Notes under the pieces: model-generated
Databases searched by the model: none
What the model was told of the DNA's origin: nothing
Seen by the model: only the letters and a program-made list of their open reading frames with translations
Shown: piece by piece, positions 7,581 to 13,099 of the stretch
Layout: the number at the start of each line of letters is the position of its first letter
Position numbering within the stretch: position 1 is the stretch's first letter
Origin: JBBTVO01 sp038063195
GTDB taxonomy: Bacteria; Patescibacteriota; Microgenomatia; Levybacterales; UBA12049
Reading direction: 5' to 3'
Assembly: GCA_038063195.1 (NCBI GenBank)
Contig: JBBTVO010000018.1
Location: forward strand, 1-26,137
DNA length: 26,137 nucleotides
Program-made: the position numbers and the translations under genes

Positions 7581-7685
7581 CCTTGTGTTTGTTCTACGTC
7601 AGCTTCAATTTGAGGCTATACGCAGTACCCGCACGAGACCAAACCGAATAATCCGGCAGCGCAATTCACAACTGGAGGTAACGAA

Positions 7686-7841
7686 ATGAAAGACAAGCCT
7701 AAAAAGGCTTCAGAGGAGAACAAGCAAGACGACCGTGATAGATGTTTTTTAATACTTTACATCATTCTTTTAGTAATCTCCATCGGGGGGATTGGAGCAA
7801 TATACTTACTGCTAGCATTGGTTGGTTTAGCCAGCGAATAA
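7686..7841 (+). CDS. Small single-pass membrane protein, 51 aa
   Basis: The ATG at 7686 is preceded by GGAGGT (7674-7679) at ideal spacing. The first 19 residues are strongly charged (MKDKPKKASEENKQDDRDR). One hydrophobic segment then runs from about residue 20 to 48 (CFLILYIILLVISIGGIGAI and onward). This is the layout of a tail-anchored peptide with a cytoplasmic charged head. A 7-bp stem with one G-U lies about 60 nt upstream. No homology was recognised; the case rests on the ribosome binding site and the cassette context. Confidence 0.55.
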   Translation: MKDKPKKASEENKQDDRDRCFLILYIILLVISIGGIGAIYLLLALVGLASE

Positions 7842-7884
7842 CTTAAGCCTGACTAGCCTTCGCAAAAGCGAGAAGGAGGATAAA

Positions 7885-8058
7885 ATGTCCAATCAGGATT
7901 TGGCCTTTACTCTGTCATTGGTAACTTGCGGAGTGCTAGGCAGTCTTTTGATCATCGGTCGATGGCAAGCAAATTACCCGAACGCACATGCGTTTGCCAG
8001 AAGGTTAGCAGGTTGTATCCTGTTAATGATCGTCCTCATGTTGATTATCTATTTTTAA
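7885..8058 (+). CDS. Small membrane protein, 57 aa, two hydrophobic segments
   Basis: The ATG at 7885 follows AAGGAGG, itself directly after a CGC-AAAA-GCG hairpin (7861-7870). Hydrophobic segments lie at about 7-24 (AFTLSLVTCGVLGSLLII) and 41-57 (LAGCILLMIVLMLIIYF), separated by a short basic/polar loop (GRWQANYPNAHAFARR). The protein ends flush with the second helix. Function is unknown. Confidence 0.6.
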   Translation: MSNQDLAFTLSLVTCGVLGSLLIIGRWQANYPNAHAFARRLAGCILLMIVLMLIIYF

Positions 8059-8159
8059 TAGACTCGCTTTACGCGAGACTCTGAAAGGAGGTGGTCGGAA
8101 AAACCACTTACCCACCCAGCCTACCTTCACAGGTAGTTTCTCAACCCGCAGGGAGGAAA

Positions 8160-8285
8160 ATGGACACTTTCGCGTTAGTCCACGCATATATCTGGTTTAC
8201 CGAGATCGTCCTTGGAGGAATCCATTGGATATTGCTCGGAGGAAGGAGCGCACAATCACCGCCCGGAGACTTTGCTCTGGCCTGA
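8160..8285 (+). CDS. Small hydrophobic protein, 41 aa
   Basis: The ATG at 8160 was chosen over an in-frame GTG at 8091 because GGGAGG lies at 8151-8156 and a 6-bp hairpin (CTACCT-TCAC-AGGTAG, 8121-8136) lies just before it, matching its neighbours. It has one amphipathic/hydrophobic stretch, about residues 4-28 (FALVHAYIWFTEIVLGGIHW and onward), and a short tail. Its length leaves some doubt. No family was recognised. Confidence 0.5.
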   Translation: MDTFALVHAYIWFTEIVLGGIHWILLGGRSAQSPPGDFALA

Positions 8286-8358
8286 TTCAGCTTCCACATG
8301 CTCTCCCAGCTTCAAACGAGGCTGAAGAGCTGCCAGTACAAAGAAAGGGCACGCACAG

Positions 8359-8694
8359 ATGCATTGCAAAACGCGTCTAACACCAGAGGCCAAAAATCTA
8401 CTGAAGGCTCTGGGAGCAGGAGCACTGACAATGGTCGTCGCAATCGCGATATTGGTAGTAATACTACTAGTTTTTCCCGACAGCAACAACCAAGTCAGAG
8501 CAGACCAAACGACGCCTATGCCGGCAGCAACCGCTACCGCACCGGCGACGACACTCGCACCGCGTTCAACTCGCAAGGCAAACAAGAAAGCAAAAAGCCA
8601 GACCGATCGAAAGGCCGGTATGCGCAACAGGACGCGGAAGAAACCAGCCGGCGAGAACGGTAATGGCAACCAAAATCCATCCATCAAAGGATAA
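8359..8694 (+). CDS. Single-pass membrane protein with Ala/Thr/Pro linker and basic tail, 111 aa
   Basis: Two other frames are open here. This one was chosen because it encodes a clear membrane segment at about residues 15-39 (LLKALGAGALTMVVAIAILV and onward), an Ala/Thr/Pro-rich linker (50-68) and a highly basic, Asn-rich tail (69-111). The start signal is weak: AAAGGG about 10 nt upstream. A bulged stem at 8307-8332 precedes it. The basic tail could contact nucleic acid or an acidic envelope polymer; this is inference. Homology is unknown. Confidence 0.5.
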   Translation: MHCKTRLTPEAKNLLKALGAGALTMVVAIAILVVILLVFPDSNNQVRADQTTPMPAATATAPATTLAPRSTRKANKKAKSQTDRKAGMRNRTRKKPAGENGNGNQNPSIKG

Positions 8695-8704
8695 GGAGGC
8701 ACGC

Positions 8705-8860
8705 ATGGATCCGCGAATACAATCATCAACGCCTAAGCCAGAGCCAAAGCCCTGGGAAGTCCGCCGTGTTCCATTTGGGAACGCGAACCGCGACCGAGTC
8801 CAGGACAAGCGTCGGGGCAAAAACGGCCAATACGGAAGGCCTCAGCGAAGGCTTTTGTAG
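8705..8860 (+). CDS. Small basic, Pro/Arg-rich protein, 51 aa
   Basis: The ATG at 8705 was chosen because AAGGAGG (8693-8699) precedes it; an earlier in-frame ATG at 8663 lies inside the previous gene and has no ribosome binding site. The product is soluble and strongly basic (KPEPKPWEVRRVPFGNANRD, ending GRPQRRLL). It could bind nucleic acid, like the small DNA-associated proteins of some compact elements, but there is no motif to prove it. It is tightly spaced with both neighbours. Confidence 0.5.
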   Translation: MDPRIQSSTPKPEPKPWEVRRVPFGNANRDRVQDKRRGKNGQYGRPQRRLL

Positions 8861-8897
8861 TATCCAGATCTCATCCAGAGATCTGAGAAGGGGTAAA

Positions 8898-9077
8898 ATG
8901 AAACGCAGTATCTGGCAGTTCCCGCGATGGGAACTCACGATGCCTGTTTGGAGATTAGCGATATGGCTCGGAATAGTCTCAGGACTAACCGCAGTCATTA
9001 TGCTTCTCCGCTCGGGCAAGAAGAAGACCTCAAAACCGATCAGACCGCCACCGAAGGGTAGTCATGAAACCAGTTGA
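8898..9077 (+). CDS. Small single-pass membrane protein, 59 aa
   Basis: The ATG at 8898 follows AAGGGG (8888-8893), which follows a perfect 8-bp hairpin (stems 8865-8872 and 8878-8885). The product has a Trp/Arg-rich head (MKRSIWQFPRWELTMPVWRL), a hydrophobic segment at about 21-38 (AIWLGIVSGLTAVIMLL) and a Lys/Pro-rich tail. Its last 14 nt overlap the next tiny gene, suggesting translational coupling. Function is unknown. Confidence 0.6.
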   Translation: MKRSIWQFPRWELTMPVWRLAIWLGIVSGLTAVIMLLRSGKKKTSKPIRPPPKGSHETS

Positions 9078-9162
9078 TGGTCTGCTCCTGATACTAGCTG
9101 TTCTAGCAATAGCTGTAGCTTATTGGGCAGATATTAGCTGGCTCGTAAATTGGCCTTTCTGA
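9064..9162 (+). CDS. Tiny single-pass membrane peptide, 32 aa
   Basis: This starts inside the previous gene (14-nt overlap, different frame) after AAGGG. The product is almost entirely one hydrophobic helix (LLLILAVLAIAVAYW at about 7-21) with a short DISWLVNWPF end. Its size and shape resemble minor coat or accessory membrane peptides, but it is too short for homology. The overlap and hydrophobicity support it; the size leaves it tentative. Confidence 0.42.
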   Translation: MKPVDGLLLILAVLAIAVAYWADISWLVNWPF

Positions 9163-9274
9163 AAGGAGACCGGAAAAACCAATCGGACAAAGACAGCTAG
9201 AGCGCTGAAACCCGATCGCGGACATCAACCCAGTCTAGTCTTCACGGCAATGTGAAGAGAAAAGAAGGGATTCG

Positions 9275-10222
9275 ATGAATAAGCTAATCATTATCGCTGC
9301 GTTAATCGTAGTGATGATGGGACTTGCGACGTTCAGCCACAACTCGGCAAGCGCCGACGGCGTGGTGAACTGGGAAGGTAACGGATGGCCCAACGCCACC
9401 TGTTCGTCGTCGAGCTCCACCATGCTCTGGATCTTCACTGGTAAAGTCAGCTCAGCTGATCTCACAGTGAATGGTACGGACTACGGTGCGATGACTCAGA
9501 TGGGACAGGGTTCATTTCACCTGACCCTTCCCTACCAGGACATGACCGGCAAGACGGCTTCGGTGTCTTACACAGGAGATTTGGGACACGGCAACGCGGT
9601 CTTAACTCTCTCAGGTTGTGACGAAGGCGGGTCTACACCCAGCCCTTCGCCCACACCAAGTCCGACACAGACGCCTAGTCCGACACCTACCGGAACGCCT
9701 ACGGCTACACCAACGCCTACAGCGACTCCGACGCCAACGAGTACACCTACTGGGACTCCGACCGCGACTCCTACAGCTACCCCCACGGGTACGCCAACGG
9801 AAACGCCTACGGATACACCCACAGGAACACCGGTAGTAACACCGAGTCCAACTGGAACCCCCACCGGGATTCCAACACCGACCGCGACTCTACCGCCAAC
9901 AGGGACGCCAGTTGTGACGCCAACTCCGACACAGCCGTCCACACCGACGCCAACGAGCACGCCTAGCGTGACTCCGACAGCGAGCCCGACGCCGACGGTT
10001 AGTCCTAGCCCGACCTTAATACCGTCGAAGACTCCGACTACGTCGTTAATACCACCAGCGACCAGCGTACCAGCTCGGTCACCAACACCCGGTGCTCTCC
10101 CTCCTACAGGAGGATCACCAGGCGGCCATGACAGAACAATCCTTTTGCTTCTCGCAGGAGGTGGGCTTCTGATCATAGCAGCGGCATCATTCATAAGCAG
10201 GAGGTGTGTAGAGGCGGACTGA
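9275..10222 (+). CDS. Surface protein with Pro/Thr stalk and LPPTGG cell-wall sorting signal
   Basis: A 315-aa exported protein. The start at 9275 has AAGGGA 4 nt upstream and a 6-bp hairpin before that (9240-9257). A signal peptide (residues 1-27, ending near SASA) is followed by a compact domain of about 90 residues with two Cys (43 and 115, possibly a disulfide) and a WEGNGWPN motif. A low-complexity stalk of Pro/Thr runs over about 121-274. The C-terminus has LPPTGG (275-280), a Gly/Leu membrane helix (about 289-307) and RRCVEAD, the classic layout of a sortase substrate. A second LPPTG (206-210) lies inside the stalk. It is probably a cell-surface adhesin or appendage tip. Filamentous-phage adsorption proteins have a similar shape, but the sorting motif argues for the cell wall. 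No sortase is in the window. Confidence 0.87.
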   Translation: MNKLIIIAALIVVMMGLATFSHNSASADGVVNWEGNGWPNATCSSSSSTMLWIFTGKVSSADLTVNGTDYGAMTQMGQGSFHLTLPYQDMTGKTASVSYTGDLGHGNAVLTLSGCDEGGSTPSPSPTPSPTQTPSPTPTGTPTATPTPTATPTPTSTPTGTPTATPTATPTGTPTETPTDTPTGTPVVTPSPTGTPTGIPTPTATLPPTGTPVVTPTPTQPSTPTPTSTPSVTPTASPTPTVSPSPTLIPSKTPTTSLIPPATSVPARSPTPGALPPTGGSPGGHDRTILLLLAGGGLLIIAAASFISRRCVEAD

Positions 10223-10305
10223 TTGTTCAATCGGGATTTAGAGCCCAAGCGGAAAAGATGAGTTCATTGCGCACGAACGCGTGGCGCGTCCTTAAGGAGG
10301 ACAAA

Positions 10306-11550
10306 ATGAACTGGTATATGTTCCGGCAATGGGTCAATGACCCTGCTCGGACCATCGAGGAGCTCAAGAAGGCGCATTCCGCCCTCGACCTTCAGGTGAT
10401 CGGAGCACGCGCGACAAAAGACCAATACCGTTTGGTGTTGATCAATCACGCGCTCGGATTCGATCAGTTGGGAGAGAGCATTCCGGACAATCTGGCAATT
10501 GCCATCGGGGCAAAACCAGCGTCCGAGCAGGCGATCTTCGGAAGCCCTAACAACCCAGACCAGGTCGAGGAGGAACCCGTAATGGTATCCGAGACGGCCA
10601 CCAGAATAAGGAGAGAAGAAGTGCGAGACAATTACTGGCCTGCCCTTATCGGAGGAGTCCTCGGATTTCTCGCGATAATCGGCGTCATCGTACTCGCTCT
10701 ATGGGTCGCAGAAATCGGTCCATTCAGCGATGATGACAACAGCAGCGCGGTCAACGCAAACGCAAATGCCAATGCCAATGCGAACGGCTACGGTGTTAGC
10801 GACAGCGACACGAACCGCAACACCGAAATCGTCGGCTCGAACGGCAGCAACGGATCAACCACTAACGGCGGCTGCAGCGTGATCCAGGACTACCAACTGC
10901 AGGATCTTCCGGAAGTAGCAACCTCTGGAAGCCATCTGCGAGTGCAGTACTGGGACGACGGCACAGCCGGCGAGAAGGAAACCTTCCTTCCTGCCTCAGC
11001 AGCCGATGGCGGACGCTTCAACCTTGCACGACCCCTTCAGGGTCATGTCTGGGAGTTCTCAGGGTGCACGGAGGCACAGATGTTGCAAGACTCCAACGAG
11101 AGTCACCAGCGCCGTCTGAACGGTCACGCTGACAACGTAGGCTACGTTGAATGGTGCACGACCGGGCTCTTTATCCCTTCGCAGGATAACTCAGCGCCCA
11201 CTACGTGCAACAGTTCATCAACGGCTACCTCGGCCCAGCCCGACACCAGTTCGGCGATCTCGTCGTCTGGCTACTCGGCTCCCGCAACTCCGGCCAATCC
11301 GACCCCAGCTCAAGCAAGCACTTGCCCTGACGGCGTCCGCGGCCCAGACCACGACTCTGTCGCTGGCCAGTACTGGACTCCCATTGGAGATCCTAACACT
11401 TGGCGGTCTGTCATATTCTGGTCGAACTGGGATCAAAACCAAGGTGAAAGCAAGATTATTCTTGCACCTGGTGACCCCGGCAACCTGCCCGGCGGCGGCT
11501 CCTTCTGGAGTTGGCCCGCAAACTGCGAGGCAGAAGCCAGAAGCGGCTAG
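10306..11550 (+). CDS. Large single-pass membrane protein with extracellular Cys-containing region, 414 aa
   Basis: The ATG at 10306 was chosen over an upstream in-frame start because AAGGAGG (10294-10300) directly precedes it, after an ACGCG-TGG-CGCGT hairpin. A cytoplasmic N-terminal region (about 1-108, with helical charged segments) is followed by one membrane helix (111-134). An extracellular part follows, with an Asn/Ala tandem stretch (150-160) and a Gly/Ser/Asn linker. Two Cys- and Trp-rich segments, about 190-300 and 340-410, are separated by a Ser/Thr/Pro linker. No catalytic motif, Walker box or peptidase signature was found. Topology suggests an envelope protein sensing or contacting the outside. 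It is the last gene before the structured 3' region. Family is unknown. Confidence 0.75.
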   Translation: MNWYMFRQWVNDPARTIEELKKAHSALDLQVIGARATKDQYRLVLINHALGFDQLGESIPDNLAIAIGAKPASEQAIFGSPNNPDQVEEEPVMVSETATRIRREEVRDNYWPALIGGVLGFLAIIGVIVLALWVAEIGPFSDDDNSSAVNANANANANANGYGVSDSDTNRNTEIVGSNGSNGSTTNGGCSVIQDYQLQDLPEVATSGSHLRVQYWDDGTAGEKETFLPASAADGGRFNLARPLQGHVWEFSGCTEAQMLQDSNESHQRRLNGHADNVGYVEWCTTGLFIPSQDNSAPTTCNSSSTATSAQPDTSSAISSSGYSAPATPANPTPAQASTCPDGVRGPDHDSVAGQYWTPIGDPNTWRSVIFWSNWDQNQGESKIILAPGDPGNLPGGGSFWSWPANCEAEARSG

Positions 11551-11559
11551 ATCGTTCCC

Positions 11560-11591
11560 TGAAGGGATTCTCGGAGGGGCCAATCCCTTCA
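11560..11591 (+). terminator. Perfect 10-bp hairpin after the 414-aa gene
   Basis: TGAAGGGATT (11560-11569) is fully complementary to AATCCCTTCA (11582-11591) around a 12-nt G-rich loop. It lies 10 nt past the stop codon. No T-run follows, so it may be an RNA-stabilising or processing hairpin rather than a true terminator. Confidence 0.4.
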
Positions 11592-11693
11592 TCTACCTCG
11601 AGAGGACGTTTCTGAGCTTGCAGCCAGTGAGCAGGAAACTCCCCCTCGGGGATTAACGGCATAAAAGCCAAAACCCGAAAAGGGTACGTATCC

Positions 11694-11739
11694 AGCACTT
11701 AGCTGTGTATGGGTGTCGCACAAACGTGCTCTTTTCTTT
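11694..11739 (+). terminator. Rho-independent terminator-like hairpin
   Basis: AGCAC (11694-11698) pairs with GTGCT (11726-11730), and CTTTTCTTT follows (11731-11739). The loop is long (27 nt) with possible inner pairing. This is a plausible terminator of the cassette mRNA, weaker than the one at 12023. Confidence 0.4.
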
Positions 11740-11874
11740 ATAAACCCAGCTGAGGAGCTGAGACCGAGCTGTGCTACATTCATAATTGTTAGTATCATCA
11801 ATCGATGAAGCTACATTTTATGAATGTCCACTTATAAAAGCTCTAGAAGTGATGCCAAAAGAAAGGTTAAGGTA

Positions 11875-12036
11875 CCAATGGCAGTCACTGTCCTCCTCTC
11901 CCTTTTTGGGACAACCTAGCATAAGCTAGAAGGTTCGGGGTTAATCCTTTCGGAAAATAAGCTGACGCAAGTTAGCATTCCGCAAGGACCAAAGCGCCCA
12001 AAAGCGCATGTCTTAGACTCAATTGGTCTTTTTTGT
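11875..12036 (+). ncRNA. Candidate structured RNA ending in a T-run
   Basis: CTAGC-ATAA-GCTAG forms a hairpin at 11916-11929. A long stem pairs 11945-11955 with 11978-11988 (10 bp around a single mismatch). It encloses, across an asymmetric internal loop, GCTGAC/GTTAGC with a GCAA tetraloop (11961-11976). A GCGC hairpin follows near 11994-12007. GACCAA (11987-11992) pairs with TTGGTC (12023-12028), followed by T residues to 12034. No match to a known family was recognised by eye. Whether it is an independent RNA or the 3' end of the cassette transcript is unresolved. Confidence 0.45.
12023..12036 (+). terminator. T-run terminator at the end of the cassette
   Basis: TTGGTC is followed by six T and then GTTTT, downstream of the complementary GACCAA at 11987-11992 with an internal GCGC hairpin. 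A shorter alternative stem uses AGAC (12015) and GTCT (12026). This is probably the transcriptional end of the cassette. Confidence 0.55.
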
Positions 12037-12095
12037 TTTCAGCTATATGCTGATCTACAAGACTGATCACATTGATCCTAGACATACTGCATACC

Positions 12096-12135
12096 CGACC
12101 CCCAATCCATAAAGAAATTTGTGGCTTGAGGGTCG
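12096..12135 (+). promoter_or_regulatory. Hairpin with GAAA tetraloop before a glycosyltransferase gene
   Basis: CGACCC (12096-12101) pairs with GGGTCG (12130-12135). Inside, CCATAAA (12107-12113) pairs with TTTGTGG (12118-12124) around a GAAA loop. It ends 9 nt before the ATG at 12145, so it would influence ribosome access. Function is not demonstrated. Confidence 0.45.
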
Positions 12136-12144
12136 AAAGTTAAT

Positions 12145-13092
12145 ATGAAATATAACAAAACATATAAAAAGATATCTAAAGAGGCTAAGCCCAACTTCGC
12201 CAAGGCTTCGATGGGTAAACCATTGGTATCTGTTGTCATGCCTGTTTATAATGCGCAAGATTATTTGGCCGAGGCAATAAATAGCATGCTTTCCCAAACC
12301 TATCAGAACTTCGAGCTTATTATCATAGACGATGCGTCAAAAGACAGCTCTCCTGAGATTATAAAAAGGTATCAGAAAAAATTCCCTAAGAAAATTAAGA
12401 TAATAACAGTAAAGAAAAATCTCAATCGCGGCGGAGACCATTGTGCCAATCTGGGAATTGAAATAGCAAAGGGAAAATATATTGCAAGAATGGACGCTGA
12501 TGATATCTCACTTCCACATAGACTCGAAAAACAGGTTGAGTTTTTGGAAAAAAATCCAAAAGTTTTCCTGCTTGGATCAAATGCTTATGTAATTGACAAA
12601 AGAGGAAAAGTGATCGGAGATAAACTTGAGCCCTCATCTTCAGAAGAAATTTACAAAAGCTATACGAGATTCCACCCTATCATTCATCCTTCTGCAATGT
12701 GCAGACGACTTATAAACGGCAGGAAATTCCTGTACAAGATAAAATATAACGCCAATAATGACTACTACACGTTCTTCTCGCTTTTGTGTCAGGGATTTGT
12801 CTTTCGAAACCTTGATGAAAAACTTATTTATTACAGGATTCATGAGACTAATGATACTTTCGTAAATATAAAAGGTAAGTTTATAAATACCTTAAAAATT
12901 CGTTTTGAAATGATCATTCACTATGGATATAGGCCAAATGTAAAAGACGTAGGAACAAGTATCGTGCAGGCCTTCCTACTGCTTCTCCTGCCGGAAAGAG
13001 TTACGAAGAATCTATATTTAATTTCCAAAGGAATTATTAAGCTTAAAATTCCCGCAATATCTGTACGGAAATTTATTCCCTTTTCTGTATAA
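12145..13092 (+). CDS. Family 2 glycosyltransferase
   Basis: A 315-aa GT-A-fold glycosyltransferase that transfers a sugar from a nucleotide donor, probably at the cytoplasmic face of the membrane. After a basic N-terminal extension (1-24), PLVSVVMPVYNAQDYLAEAI opens the Rossmann-like fold. Family signatures IIIDDASKDSS (donor binding) and ARMDADDISLPHRL (the metal-binding DXD motif) are intact. Length is normal for the family. The C-terminal third is less conserved. It lies 7 nt upstream of the large GT-C-like gene and probably forms one operon with it, for making an envelope polysaccharide or glycan. Acceptor and donor are unknown. Confidence 0.92.
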   Translation: MKYNKTYKKISKEAKPNFAKASMGKPLVSVVMPVYNAQDYLAEAINSMLSQTYQNFELIIIDDASKDSSPEIIKRYQKKFPKKIKIITVKKNLNRGGDHCANLGIEIAKGKYIARMDADDISLPHRLEKQVEFLEKNPKVFLLGSNAYVIDKRGKVIGDKLEPSSSEEIYKSYTRFHPIIHPSAMCRRLINGRKFLYKIKYNANNDYYTFFSLLCQGFVFRNLDEKLIYYRIHETNDTFVNIKGKFINTLKIRFEMIIHYGYRPNVKDVGTSIVQAFLLLLLPERVTKNLYLISKGIIKLKIPAISVRKFIPFSV

Positions 13093-13093
13093 T
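13088..13093 (+). promoter_or_regulatory. Possible internal -10 box for the GT-C-like gene
   Basis: TATAAT overlaps the stop of the upstream gene and lies 6 nt before the ATG at 13100. The spacing matches other apparently leaderless genes in this window, but no good -35 box is visible, so it is tentative. Confidence 0.3.
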
Positions 13094-13099
13094 TAAATT

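Larger units (their letters stand above)
11551..12144. other. Non-coding, structure-rich 3' region of the cassette
   Basis: No credible gene is present. It holds a perfect 10-bp hairpin (11560-11569/11582-11591), a terminator-like hairpin (11694-11739), a perfect 10-bp inverted repeat (11776-11785/11818-11827), a longer multi-hairpin RNA candidate ending in a T-run (11875-12036), and a GAAA-loop hairpin just before the glycosyltransferase gene (12096-12135). Confidence 0.55.

Noticed and set aside
8091..8160. GTG start at 8091 extending the 41-aa protein
   Set aside because: The GTG lies inside the ribosome-binding-like motif itself, while the ATG at 8160 has its own GGGAGG and hairpin.
8298..8663. 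Alternative 121-aa plus-strand frame
   Set aside because: Ser/Arg/Gln-rich with no membrane helix or ribosome binding site; the overlapping 111-aa frame has a clear membrane segment and suits the cassette.
9568..10248. 226-aa minus-strand frame rich in Val and Gly
   Set aside because: It is the antisense shadow of the Pro/Thr stalk; a repetitive Val/Gly protein is expected from the complement of Pro/Thr codons.
11147..11656. 169-aa plus-strand frame
   Set aside because: It mostly overlaps the end of the 414-aa gene in another frame, with no start signal and low-complexity composition.
11930..11950. tRNA or tmRNA T-arm-like string (GGTTCGGGG...AATCC)
   Set aside because: The loop length and surrounding stems do not fit a tRNA cloverleaf, and no acceptor stem or tmRNA tag sequence is found.
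6867..12144. Integration-site direct repeats flanking the cassette
   Set aside because: No convincing direct repeat, integrase or tRNA target was found at either edge, so an att-type insertion cannot be supported.
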